From NCBI RefSeq assembly GCF_020216025.1, contig NZ_JAIWNC010000055.1, positions 1 to 64,000 of the forward strand: a DNA stretch of 64,000 nt, given 5' to 3'. The stretch's first letter is position 1. Each line of letters begins with the position of its first letter. Position numbers and translations under genes: made by a program. The notes beneath the pieces are model-generated. The model saw nothing but the letters and a program-made list of their open reading frames with translations, was not told the origin of the DNA and ran no database searches. This stretch comes from Jidongwangia harbinensis (GTDB lineage Bacteria > Actinomycetota > Actinomycetes > Mycobacteriales > Micromonosporaceae). Of this stretch, positions 39,616 to 47,716 are shown one piece after another.

Positions 39616-40509
39616 GTGACGCTGTCACGCCGAAGTCTGCTCGCCGGGGCCGCCGGATCGGCGGTGCTGCTTCTGCCCGGTGCGGCCGTGGGCGCGCCCC
39701 CGCAATCCGGGTGGCGGGAGCGGCTGCGTGAGCTGGAACGGGGCTACGCCGGACGGATCGGCGCGTACGTCCGGGACACCGGGACCGGGACCACGCTGGC
39801 GTACCGGGCGGGCGAGCGGTTCCCGCTGCTCTCCACGTTCAAGGTGCTGGTCTCCGCGGCGGTGCTGGACCGGGGCCGCACCTGCGAGCCGGGCCTGCTG
39901 GACCGCACCGTCCGGTGGACCGAGGCCGACCTGGTGGAGTACTCCCCGGTCACCGGGGAACACGTGGCGGACGGGCTGACCGTGGCGCAGCTGTGCCACG
40001 CCGCCATCACGCTCAGCGACAACACCGCCGGCAACCTGCTGCTGCGCCTGGTCGGCGGGCCGGCCGGGCTGACCCGGTACCTGCGCCGGCTCGGCGATCC
40101 GGTGTCCCGGCTGGACCGCTGGGAGACCGACCTGAACATCTGGTCGCCGGGCGAGCGCCGGGACACCACCACGCCGGCCGCGATCGGCCACGACCTGCAG
40201 GCGCTGACCGTGGGGCGGGCGCTGCACGCCGACGACCGGGCGACCCTGGTGGGCTGGATGCGGGCCACCGTGACCGGGGACAACCGGATCCGGGCCGGGG
40301 TGCCGGCCGACTGGACGGTCGGCGACAAGACCGGCTCGGCCGGCGACTCGTACGGCGCCGCGAACGACGTGGCCGTCGCCCACCGGCCGGTCGGTGCGCC
40401 GGTGATCCTCGCCGTCTACACCCGGCGGGACGAGCCGGGCCGGCCGTACGACGAGACGGTGATCGCGGAGACGGCCCGGATCCTGACCGGGGCGCTCACC
40501 GCGCGCTGA
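39616..40509 (+). CDS. Tat-exported class A beta-lactamase
   Basis: A 297-aa serine beta-lactamase. GTG 39616 has GGAGG at ideal spacing and yields a twin-arginine signal (SRRSLLAGAAG...) of about 30 residues. Active-site elements are complete: S73-T-F-K76, the SDN triad in LSDNTAGN, the omega-loop Glu in RWETDLN, and KTG in VGDKTGSAG. It hydrolyses beta-lactams in the cell envelope; the spectrum cannot be predicted. It is convergent with the TetR gene that follows it. ATG 39604 is an alternative start. No blaI/blaR regulators are nearby. Confidence 0.94.
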   Translation: MTLSRRSLLAGAAGSAVLLLPGAAVGAPPQSGWRERLRELERGYAGRIGAYVRDTGTGTTLAYRAGERFPLLSTFKVLVSAAVLDRGRTCEPGLLDRTVRWTEADLVEYSPVTGEHVADGLTVAQLCHAAITLSDNTAGNLLLRLVGGPAGLTRYLRRLGDPVSRLDRWETDLNIWSPGERRDTTTPAAIGHDLQALTVGRALHADDRATLVGWMRATVTGDNRIRAGVPADWTVGDKTGSAGDSYGAANDVAVAHRPVGAPVILAVYTRRDEPGRPYDETVIAETARILTGALTAR

Positions 40510-40552
40510 CCGGCGCTGCCGCCCGGCGGAGGCGGGTCGTGGCGGTGCCCGG

Positions 40553-41221
40553 CTACCCCGGACGGCCCAGGACGGCGTCGAGGCCGCGTTCGAACAGGTC
40601 GTCGTCGTCCCAGCGGCCGGCGTCCAGGTGGCCGGAGGCGTTGAGCGTGGGATAGGCCGTGGGGTCCGCCGTGATGTGCCGGCGGGCCTCACGCTGCGCG
40701 GCCGGATCCGCCGTCCGGCGCCAGGTCGCCTCGGTCAGCGCGGCGCCGATCACGTAGTTGGCCAGCAGGCGGGTGGTCACGGCCAGGTCCCGGCCGGCGA
40801 GGCCACCGCGGACCAGCGCGGACTGCAGGTGCTCGGTCCGGGCGAGCACGTTGGGCCCGAGCATCGGCCGGCCGATCAGGCCCGGCGCCCAGGGGTGGCG
40901 GAGCATGACGCTGCGCCAGGCGCGGATCAGGCGGCGGACGTCCTGCGCCCAGTCGTCGCCGGCCTCCGGCAACGGCACCTCACCGAAGATCCGGTCGAGG
41001 GCCAGGTCGAGGACGTCCTCCTTGGTCTTCACGTGCCAGTACAGCGCGGTCGAGGTCACGTCGACCGCCTGCGCGAGGCGGCGCATGGTCAGCCCGTCGA
41101 TGCCGTACTCGTCGAGCAGGGCCACCGCCGCGTCGACGATGCGGTCCCGGCTCAGCGGGGCCGGGCGGGGTCGCGCGGCGTTCTCCCGGAGCCATACCGA
41201 ACCGGGCTGTGTTTCCGTCAC
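40553..41221 (-). CDS. TetR-family transcriptional regulator
   Basis: A 222-aa repressor-type regulator. The N-terminal helix-turn-helix reads RIVDAAVALLDEYGIDGLTM, RRLAQAVDVTSTALYWHVKT with the classic TALYWHV recognition helix, and a TetR_C-like ligand domain follows. The GTG start at 41221 lacks a clear ribosome-binding site. It is divergent from a 78-aa ORF at 41312 across an AT-richer spacer, and it converges with the beta-lactamase gene. Ligand unknown; members with this C-domain often control efflux or monooxygenase genes. Confidence 0.92.
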   Translation of the reverse strand: MTETQPGSVWLRENAARPRPAPLSRDRIVDAAVALLDEYGIDGLTMRRLAQAVDVTSTALYWHVKTKEDVLDLALDRIFGEVPLPEAGDDWAQDVRRLIRAWRSVMLRHPWAPGLIGRPMLGPNVLARTEHLQSALVRGGLAGRDLAVTTRLLANYVIGAALTEATWRRTADPAAQREARRHITADPTAYPTLNASGHLDAGRWDDDDLFERGLDAVLGRPG

Positions 41222-41311
41222 CCCGCGATCGTAAGACGTTGCACAAGCCGATTTTACGTTGATAAGTTTTCCTGCACAGTGTTAAGTAGTGCTCGGGAGG
41301 AGGCGCGGTTC

Positions 41312-41548
41312 ATGCCCCTGATGCGCATCCAGCTGGACAGCGACCGGGCCACCGCCCGCCGGGTCCTGGAACTGCACCGGGCCGACCGGATCCATCGCCC
41401 GTCCCGGGACGCCGCGCGGGCCGAGGTCTGGCGGCGCGGTCGCACTCCGGCCGCGGAACCGGTCTTCGTCGGCGTCACGAACGGCGAACCGGTCCGCCTG
41501 CTCTACGACGTGCAGATCTACCCGGACACCGTGCGCGGACGGCCGTGA
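41312..41548 (+). CDS. Small protein of unknown function (78 aa)
   Basis: A short basic protein: MRIQLDSDRATARRVLELHR, then RPSRDAARAEVWRRGRTPAA and VGVTNGEPVRLLYDVQIYP. GGGAGGAGG lies about ten bases before ATG 41312, and third-codon GC is high. It is not recognised. Its position divergent from TetR makes it the likely TetR target. An ATG at 41321 is a possible alternative start. Confidence 0.55.
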   Translation: MPLMRIQLDSDRATARRVLELHRADRIHRPSRDAARAEVWRRGRTPAAEPVFVGVTNGEPVRLLYDVQIYPDTVRGRP

Positions 41549-41597
41549 TCGACACCCGACCCGGCGATCACGCCCCGCGGTGGGGTGAATACCATGA

Positions 41598-41630
41598 TTG
41601 ACGTTATACATCGGTGGACGTACTGTCCAC
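41598..41630 (+). promoter_or_regulatory. PadR promoter with overlapping palindrome
   Basis: TTGACG (41598-41603) and TACTGT (41621-41626), spaced 17 bp, place the transcription start at about GTG 41634. The 6-5-6 palindrome GTGGAC-GTACT-GTCCAC (41614-41630) covers the -10, the expected place for autorepression by PadR. Confidence 0.5.
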
Positions 41631-41633
41631 GAC

Positions 41634-41963
41634 GTGCAGGAACCCACCTATCTGATCCTCACCGTGCTCGCCACGCAGTCGTTGCACGGTTACGGGATCA
41701 CCCAAGCCGTGACCCGACTCTCCGACGGGGAGGTGAACCTTCGCCCCGGCACCCTCTACGGCGCTCTCGACCGTCTGGACCAGCAGGGGCTGATCGCCGT
41801 CGACCGGGAGGAGGCCGTCGACGGCCGGCTGCGCCGCTACTACCGGCTCAGTGACAGCGGCGCCGCCGCGCTCGCCGCGCAGTCCCAGCGCCTGCGGCGG
41901 CGCGCCGACACCGCCGACCGACAGCTCGCCCTCCGCCCGAACATCGCCGGAGGTGCCGCATGA
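41634..41963 (+). CDS. PadR-family transcriptional regulator
   Basis: A 109-aa winged-helix regulator: YLILTVLATQSLHGYGITQA, GTLYGALDRLDQQGLIAVDR and GRLRRYYRLSDSGAAALAAQ are classic PadR blocks. GTG 41634 coincides with the predicted transcription start, so translation is probably leaderless. The stop overlaps the next gene (ATGA). The PadR plus membrane-protein pair is a frequent actinobacterial two-gene unit; the PadR normally represses the pair in response to drugs or envelope signals. Confidence 0.9.
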   Translation: MQEPTYLILTVLATQSLHGYGITQAVTRLSDGEVNLRPGTLYGALDRLDQQGLIAVDREEAVDGRLRRYYRLSDSGAAALAAQSQRLRRRADTADRQLALRPNIAGGAA

Positions 41964-42997
41964 GCGACTCGTTCGCCAGGGCGTCGCCGGCCGCTCGGGG
42001 CTACCGGGCCGTACTGGCCGCCTATCCGGCCCGGATCCGCCGCAAGCACGGCGCCGAACTGATCGACACCATCCTGGAGATGGCCGGTCCTGGTGGCGCG
42101 CCGACCCGCAAAGCGAAAGGCCTGCTGATGCTCGACGGTCTCCGCGAGCGGTTCCGTCCCCCGGTGCGCCGCCCGATCGCCCTGGTCGCGGCGATCCTGG
42201 CGCTGCTGATCGGCGGCGCCCTGGGTGCCGCGGCCGGGTCCTGGCTGGGCTCCTTCGGTTACGCCACCATGCCGGACGGTGCCGCCCTGGCCGAGCGGGT
42301 GCTGCCGGCCCCGGCCACCGGCAGCACCGGTGACCTCTACCTGCAGGGCAACAGCGGCTTCGGTGCCGCGGTGGACGGTCGGGCGGCCGCCGAGTCGGTG
42401 CGGCAGCGGCTGGCGGCCGAGGGCTGGCGGACCGGGCCGCTGCAGACCGGCGACGGCACGGACGGTGTCCTCGCCAACGTCCACTTCTACGCCGCGACAG
42501 ATCAGACCGTTCTGGACGTCTACGCGTACTCGGACGCCGACGGCGCCGGTCTCCTGATGCTCACTGGCTGGCCGCAGCGTCCCGCCGCCTATCTGCCGCT
42601 GACGATCGCCGGTCTGTTGCTCGGCCTGGTCGCCGGCTGGCTGACCGGGGTAGCGCTGGCACACCGGATCCAGGCGGCGGGCCGGCCGATCGTCAGCATG
42701 GTGCTCACCGCTCTCGGGGTGTTCCTGGTGGCCCCGTCGGCCGTCGGCTTCGTCGCCTCGCTGACCAGTTATCTGACGACGGCCACCGGCCGGCCGGGCA
42801 GCGGTCACCTGCCGCACTTCGACGGTTTCGCCTTCGGGCCGACCACGGAGTGGATGCGCAGGATGGACATCGGCGAGGGCTGGATCCTGGTCCCGAGCGA
42901 CTTCGCGGTGCTGCCGATCTGGGGCTTCGGCCTGATCGCCATCGCGGCGATCGTCGCCCGGCCGGGCCGGGCGGACGACCGGGCCGTCGCCACCTGA
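41960..42997 (+). CDS. Membrane protein co-expressed with PadR
   Basis: A 345-aa protein. The cytoplasmic N terminus (RAVLAAYPARIRRKHGAELI, DTILEMAG) is the conserved helical segment seen in PadR-linked membrane proteins. One span lies near residues 72-95, then an extracellular domain of about 110 residues, then three or four spans to the C terminus (YLPLTIAGLLLGLVAGWLTG, VLTALGVFLVAPSAVGFVAS, IWGFGLIAIAAIVARP). The function is unknown; transport or PadR signalling is possible. The 4-bp overlap with PadR shows tight coupling. Confidence 0.82.
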   Translation: MSDSFARASPAARGYRAVLAAYPARIRRKHGAELIDTILEMAGPGGAPTRKAKGLLMLDGLRERFRPPVRRPIALVAAILALLIGGALGAAAGSWLGSFGYATMPDGAALAERVLPAPATGSTGDLYLQGNSGFGAAVDGRAAAESVRQRLAAEGWRTGPLQTGDGTDGVLANVHFYAATDQTVLDVYAYSDADGAGLLMLTGWPQRPAAYLPLTIAGLLLGLVAGWLTGVALAHRIQAAGRPIVSMVLTALGVFLVAPSAVGFVASLTSYLTTATGRPGSGHLPHFDGFAFGPTTEWMRRMDIGEGWILVPSDFAVLPIWGFGLIAIAAIVARPGRADDRAVAT

Positions 42998-43163
42998 TCG
43001 AACGGAAGGCAGCCCGGTGCGCCCTCGCGGTGACCTCAGGGAGATGCCGTTGCAGTATTAGGTCGCCGCGGCCTACGACCCTGGTAGCCGCGGCCGTAGC
43101 CCGATGGCCGACGCGGGCGCCCGAGGTTGCCGCCGAGACTGGCAGCAACTCAGGGGAGGCGAC

Positions 43164-44306
43164 ATGGACAAGCGGGGAATCAGCCGGGCGACGTTCCTGG
43201 CCGGAGCCGGCGCCGCCGTGGCCGCCGCGGTGGCCGGCGGGGCCCCGGCGGCGGCCGGTGGATCGGCGGCGGCGGGCGGATCGGCGGCGAAGGGCCCGGC
43301 GCGGCGGCTGACCCACCGGGGCGTCTGTTACGGCGTCCAGGACGGCGACCACCCCGCCACCGGATGGACCGCCGCCCGGATGCGCACCGACCTGCGGGCG
43401 ATCGCCACCGACCTGCACGCCAGTTCGGTCTCGGTGTACGGCTCCGGCGTCGACCGCCTCGCCGCCACCGCCACCGAGGCGGCCGAGCGCGGGCTGCACG
43501 TCTGGCTGCAGCCGCGGCTGGCCGACGTACCACCGGCGGACATCCTGGACCACCTCGCGGAGACCGGCCGCCGGGCCGAACAGATGCGCCGGCAGGGTGC
43601 CCGGGTGGTGTTCAGCGTCGGGTGCGAGTTCGTGCTCTTCGTGCCCGGCATCGTCCCCGGCGACGACGTGCTGGAGCGGGTGCGGAACCTGCTGGCCGGC
43701 AACTACGACCCGGCCGTCCTGCGACGCCGGTTGGCCGCGTTCACCGGGCGCGCGGCCCGCACCGGACGGTCGGTCTTCCACGGGCCGATGACCTACGGCG
43801 CCGGGTACGACGAGGAGGTCGACTGGTCGCCGTTCGATCTGATCAGCGCGAACTACTACGGCGACCGCCCGGAGCGCGACCTGGCGCCGCATCTGCGCCT
43901 CGGCAAGCCGGTCGCGGTCACCGAGTTCGGCTGCTGCACGTACGCCGGGGCCGCCGCCGACGGCGGGATGGGGTGGAACGTCGTCGACTACGACAAGGAC
44001 CCGCCGGAGATCGTCGGCGACCTGGTCCGCAGCGAGCGCGACCAGGCGCGGTTCCTCACCGGCCAGCTCGGCCGGTTCGAGGCGATGGGCCTGTACGCCG
44101 CGCTGGTCTACGACTTCGTCACCCCGGACGCACCGCACCGCCGCGACCCCCGGTACGACCTCGACCTGGCCAGCTACAGCATCGTCCGGACGATCTGGGA
44201 CACGCCCGCCGATCCTGGCCCGCGCTGGCACTGGGAGCCGAAGCTCGCCTTCCACGCCCTGGCCGAGCGCTTCACCGGCGCAGCAGGTACTCGGCGACCC
44301 GGCTGA
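43164..44306 (+). CDS. Tat-exported TIM-barrel glycosidase-like protein
   Basis: A 380-aa exported protein. The Tat signal has SRATFLAGAGAAVAAAVAGG after MDKRG; an Ala/Gly linker follows. The mature domain looks like a beta/alpha barrel: THRGVCYGVQDGDHP, then GLHVWLQPRL, VVFSVGCEFVLF with a likely acid Glu, LISANYYGDRP and AVTEFGCCTYAGA with a likely nucleophile Glu. These resemble retaining clan-A glycosidases, but the family and substrate are not certain. GGGGAGG precedes ATG 43164. Its last 35 bp overlap the opposing imine-reductase-like gene. Confidence 0.78.
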   Translation: MDKRGISRATFLAGAGAAVAAAVAGGAPAAAGGSAAAGGSAAKGPARRLTHRGVCYGVQDGDHPATGWTAARMRTDLRAIATDLHASSVSVYGSGVDRLAATATEAAERGLHVWLQPRLADVPPADILDHLAETGRRAEQMRRQGARVVFSVGCEFVLFVPGIVPGDDVLERVRNLLAGNYDPAVLRRRLAAFTGRAARTGRSVFHGPMTYGAGYDEEVDWSPFDLISANYYGDRPERDLAPHLRLGKPVAVTEFGCCTYAGAAADGGMGWNVVDYDKDPPEIVGDLVRSERDQARFLTGQLGRFEAMGLYAALVYDFVTPDAPHRRDPRYDLDLASYSIVRTIWDTPADPGPRWHWEPKLAFHALAERFTGAAGTRRPG

Positions 44307-45156
44307 ACCCGTCGGTGCCGTGGCCCCGCCCGATCACCCGGCGGGCCAGCCCTTCGGCGGCGCGCATGATCCCGGCGTCGATCCCGTGCGCCTCGGACGT
44401 GTGCACGATGTGGGCCATCGAGGAGGCGGCCGAGGTGATCGGATTGTCCACGCCGGAGAACGTGCCGCCGTCCACGTCGTTCGCGACCTGCTCGAAGATC
44501 CGCGGCAGGATGGTCCCGATGCCGGCGGCGAACGGTGCCAGTTCCCGGGCGGTGACGCCCTCGGCGTGTGCCACGGCCAGGGCGTGCGTGTAGCCGGCCA
44601 GCGCGGTCCAGAAGACGTCGAGCAGGGCGATGTCGTACGCCGCCGCCCGGCCGGCGTCCTCGCCGAGGTGGGTGTGGGTGCCGCCGAGGCTGTCCAGGAC
44701 CGGCCGGTGCCGCCGGTACACGTCGGCGGGACCGCTGTGCAGGAAGACCGCGTCCGGCGTACCGATGGTCGTGGTCGGTGTCATGATCGCGCCGTCCAGG
44801 TAACCGATGCGGTGCCGGTGCGCCCAGTCCGCGGTCTCCCGGGCCCGGGCCGGGGTGTCCGCCGTCAGATTCACCACGGTACGGCCGGCGAGCGCGGCGG
44901 CCACCTCGCCAGGACGCAGCACCGCGTCCGACGCGTCGTAGTTCACCACGCACACCACGGTCAGGTCGCTCGCGGCGACCGCGTCCGCGGCCGAGCCGGC
45001 ACCGGACGCACCGCGGGCGACGAGTGCGGAGTCCCGGCCCGGGGTCCGGTTCCACACCGTGGTGGGCACGCCGGCGTCGAGGAAGGCGCCGGCCAGGGCG
45101 CGGCCCATCGGTCCCAGACCGAGGACGGTGACAGACTTTCCGGGGTACGAGGACAT
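44272..45156 (-). CDS. Imine-reductase-like NADPH-dependent oxidoreductase (6-phosphogluconate dehydrogenase fold)
   Basis: A 294-aa enzyme of the beta-hydroxyacid dehydrogenase/IRED superfamily. The N-terminal Rossmann motif is VTVLGLGPMGRALAGAFLDA, with NRTP after strand 2 suiting NADP(H). GAIMTPTTTIGTPDAVFLHS and the all-helical C-terminal domain (YDIALLDVFWTALAGYTHAL) resemble bacterial imine reductases. GGAGGTAGG precedes the ATG. It is divergent from an HxlR regulator, which is its probable controller. The native substrate is unknown. Confidence 0.87.
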   Translation of the reverse strand: MSSYPGKSVTVLGLGPMGRALAGAFLDAGVPTTVWNRTPGRDSALVARGASGAGSAADAVAASDLTVVCVVNYDASDAVLRPGEVAAALAGRTVVNLTADTPARARETADWAHRHRIGYLDGAIMTPTTTIGTPDAVFLHSGPADVYRRHRPVLDSLGGTHTHLGEDAGRAAAYDIALLDVFWTALAGYTHALAVAHAEGVTARELAPFAAGIGTILPRIFEQVANDVDGGTFSGVDNPITSAASSMAHIVHTSEAHGIDAGIMRAAEGLARRVIGRGHGTDGFSRVAEYLLRR

Positions 45157-45184
45157 GGACCTACCTCCACGAAGGGGAACACCG

Positions 45185-45535
45185 ATGACGCGCAGCCGGG
45201 CCCGCGACCCGAACGTGTGCGGGGTCACCGCGGCGATCGCCGTGATCGACGGCAAGTGGAAAACGGCGCTGCTGTGGCTGCTGGAGTCCGGCCCGCAGCG
45301 CCCCGGGGAGTTGCGGCGGCGGCTGCCCGGACTGACCGAGAAGGTGCTGACTCAGGCGCTGCGCGAGATGGAGGCCGACGGCCTGGTGCACCGGGAGGCG
45401 CACCCGGTGCGGCCGCTGAAGACCGAGTACTCACTGACCGGGTTCGGCCGCGAGCTGTCCGAGGCGCTGGCGCCGTTGTCCGACTGGGGGCACCGCCGCC
45501 TGGACCGGCTGACCGGCGGTCCGCAGACCGTCTGA
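45185..45535 (+). CDS. HxlR-family transcriptional regulator
   Basis: A 116-aa winged-helix regulator: AAIAVIDGKWKTALLWLLES, RPGELRRRLPGLTEKVLTQA and LREMEADGLVHREAHPVRPL are diagnostic HxlR elements. The spacer to the divergent imine-reductase gene is only 28 bp, so binding near either start would affect both. Most members sense aldehydes, quinones or oxidants; a CxxxxC switch is absent, with only one Cys (PNVCGV) near the N terminus, a common redox-sensor position in this family. Confidence 0.92.
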   Translation: MTRSRARDPNVCGVTAAIAVIDGKWKTALLWLLESGPQRPGELRRRLPGLTEKVLTQALREMEADGLVHREAHPVRPLKTEYSLTGFGRELSEALAPLSDWGHRRLDRLTGGPQTV

Positions 45536-45619
45536 ACCGTCGTCACCTCCCGCTCGCCGGAGCCACCCGCCCGCCCGCCGCCCGCGATCAGCTTCGCCGA
45601 CGGCGCGGGCAGCCGCCAA

Positions 45620-45641
45620 GTACCCACAAAAAGGTGGGTAC
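45620..45641. terminator. Bidirectional hairpin GTACCCAC-AAAAAG-GTGGGTAC
   Basis: A perfect 8-bp stem with a 6-base loop between the convergent HxlR (ends 45535) and threonine aldolase (ends 45646) genes. Its AAAAAG loop is unusual for this GC-rich DNA. It is placed to stop transcription from both sides. Confidence 0.55.
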
Positions 45642-45645
45642 CTCG

Positions 45646-46689
45646 TCACGGTCGGCGGGTGTGCGCCCGGACCGCCGCGGCGAACCGGTCGACGTCCTCC
45701 GGGGTGGTGTCGAAGGAAGTCATCCAGCGGGCCTCGCCGGCCGCCGTGTCCCAGTCGTAGAACGGGAACTCGTCGTGCAGCCGGGCCAGCGCCTGCTCCG
45801 GCAGCCGCGCGAACACCGCGTTCGTCTCGACCGGGTAGACCACCTCGACGTCGTGCCGGACCGCCCGATGCAGCCGGGTGGCCATCGCGTTCGCGTGCGT
45901 CGCGTTGCGCCGCCACAGGTCGCCCGCCAGCAGCGCGATGAACTGGGCCGCGATGAAGCGCTGCTTCGACGCCAGCTGCATGGACGTCTTCCGCAGCCGG
46001 TCGGTGCCCCGGTCGACCGCGGGGTTGAGCACCACCACGGCCTCACCCAGCAGCAACCCGTTCTTGGTGCCGCCGTAGGACAGGACGTCCACCCCGGCGT
46101 CCGTGGTCAGGGCGCGCAGCGGCAGGCCGAGGTGGGCGGCGGCGTTGGCGAGGCGGGAGCCGTCCAGGTGGACGTACATGCCGTGGTCGTGGGCGAAGCC
46201 GGCGATCTCCCGGATCTCGGCCGGGGTGTAGACCGTGCCCAGCTCGGTGGCCTGCGCCAGGGAGACGACCTGTGGCTGGGCCCGGTGCGGGTCGTCGAAG
46301 CCGCGGGCCTCGGCACGGATCGCGGGCACCGTCAGCTTGCCCTGCTGCGCCGCCACCGGTAGCAGTTTGAGACCGGCCGTCTTCTCCGGGGCACCGCCCT
46401 CGTCGACATGGATGTGGCCGGAGTCGGCGCAGATCACCGAACCCCATCGGGAGCAGAGCGCCTGCAGCGCCACCACGTTGGCGCCGGTGCCGGTCAGCAC
46501 CGGAAAGACCCGGGCGGTGTCGCCGAAGTGCGCGCGGAACACCTCGCCGAGCCGCCGGGTGTAGACGTCGCCGCCGTAGCTGCCCTGGTGGCCGTGGTTG
46601 GCGTCGGCGATGGCAGTGAGGACCTCGGGGTGGATGCCCGAGTAGTTGTCGCTGGCGAAGCCCCGGGCTTCCCGGTCATGCAGGATCAT
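45646..46689 (-). CDS. Low-specificity threonine aldolase (PLP-dependent)
   Basis: A 347-aa PLP enzyme cleaving L-threonine or related beta-hydroxy amino acids to glycine and an aldehyde. FASDNYSGIHPEVLTAIADA, the Gly-rich TGTGANVVAL, ADSGHIHVDEGGAPE, LDGSRLANAAAHL and the PLP-lysine motif SYGGTKNGLLLGE fit the beta-eliminating lyase/threonine aldolase family. ATG 46689 lies nine bases after GTGAGG; ATG 46698 is directly adjacent to it and less likely. It is divergent from a LysR gene, which probably regulates it. Confidence 0.93.
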   Translation of the reverse strand: MILHDREARGFASDNYSGIHPEVLTAIADANHGHQGSYGGDVYTRRLGEVFRAHFGDTARVFPVLTGTGANVVALQALCSRWGSVICADSGHIHVDEGGAPEKTAGLKLLPVAAQQGKLTVPAIRAEARGFDDPHRAQPQVVSLAQATELGTVYTPAEIREIAGFAHDHGMYVHLDGSRLANAAAHLGLPLRALTTDAGVDVLSYGGTKNGLLLGEAVVVLNPAVDRGTDRLRKTSMQLASKQRFIAAQFIALLAGDLWRRNATHANAMATRLHRAVRHDVEVVYPVETNAVFARLPEQALARLHDEFPFYDWDTAAGEARWMTSFDTTPEDVDRFAAAVRAHTRRP

Positions 46690-46738
46690 GTCCGTCATCC
46701 TCACCGGCTGGGGCAGCGCGGCGAAACCGATGCCGGAA

Positions 46739-46749
46739 ATGCTGAGCAT
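46739..46749. promoter_or_regulatory. LysR-box-like palindrome ATGCT-G-AGCAT
   Basis: A short palindrome in the 70-bp spacer between the divergent threonine aldolase and LysR genes, adjoining the TAAGAT hexamer of the LysR promoter. It fits the T-N11-A type sites of LysR regulators loosely. Confidence 0.35.
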
Positions 46750-46760
46750 AAGATTTTCGG

Positions 46761-47684
46761 ATGCTCGATTCGTACCGGCTGCGCCTGCTCGTCGCCGTCG
46801 CCGACACCGGCTCCATCGCCGGGGCCGCCGCCACGGTCGGATGCAGCGCGGCGGCCGCCTCCCAGCAGTTGGCCGTGCTGGAGCGGGAGGCGCGGGCCCA
46901 GTTGCTGGAACGCTCGGCCCGCAGCGTACGGCTGAGCAACGCCGGCCGATTGCTCACCGACCACGCCCGCCGCATCCTCGCTGACCTGGACACCGCCGCC
47001 CGGGCGGTCGCCGCGGCCGGCTCGGAGACGGCCGCTCACCTGCGGATCGCGTCCTTCGCCACGGCGACCCGCCGGGTGGTCGCCCCGGCGATGATCGCGA
47101 TGCGGCGCCGGCACCCCGGGACCGAGCTGACCTTCACCGAGATGGAGCCGGAGGAGTCCGTTCCCGCGGTGGCCGCCGGCCGGGTGGACGTGGCCCTGAC
47201 CCACCAGTACGCGGGCTTCCCCGGCCCGTCCGTCCGGGGCCTCCACGAGCAGCTGGTCTTCACCGATCCGTTGCTCCTGGCGGTTCCGGCCACCCTGGCC
47301 GCCGACCCGGAGCCGCCCGGACCGGCCGGCGCCGAGTTGCGTGCCTACGCCGGCGCCGACTGGATCTCCGGGATCTCCGCCCAGGGATTTCAGGCGGTCA
47401 CCGAGATGGCCTGCCACGTGGCCGGTTTCGAGCCCCGGATCAGGTCCCGCGCGGACACCTACCCGGTGCAGCTCGATCTGGTCGCGGCCGGGCTCGGCGT
47501 CGCCCTGGTCCCGCGCTCCGCAGCCGCCCGGCGTCCCGGCGTCGCGCTGCTGGAGATCACCGCCCCGGCCCATCTGGCCCGGACGGTGCACGTCACCACC
47601 CGGACCTCGGACCGTTCCCCCGCCGTCGCCGCCTTCCGCCAGGAACTGGTCCGGCACCGGAGGCGCGGACCGGGACCGCCGTGA
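46761..47684 (+). CDS. LysR-family transcriptional regulator
   Basis: A 307-aa regulator: RLRLLVAVADTGSIAGAAAT, AAASQQLAVLEREARAQLLE (recognition helix region) and a two-subdomain effector region with FTEMEPEESVPAVAAGRVDV and DLVAAGLGVALVPRSAA. TAAGAT lies six bases before ATG 46761 and no ribosome-binding site is visible, suggesting a leaderless mRNA. The divergent threonine aldolase is the likely target. Confidence 0.92.
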   Translation: MLDSYRLRLLVAVADTGSIAGAAATVGCSAAAASQQLAVLEREARAQLLERSARSVRLSNAGRLLTDHARRILADLDTAARAVAAAGSETAAHLRIASFATATRRVVAPAMIAMRRRHPGTELTFTEMEPEESVPAVAAGRVDVALTHQYAGFPGPSVRGLHEQLVFTDPLLLAVPATLAADPEPPGPAGAELRAYAGADWISGISAQGFQAVTEMACHVAGFEPRIRSRADTYPVQLDLVAAGLGVALVPRSAAARRPGVALLEITAPAHLARTVHVTTRTSDRSPAVAAFRQELVRHRRRGPGPP

Positions 47685-47716
47685 CTGCCGGCGGTCCCGG
47701 TCGCGGGCACCACGGA

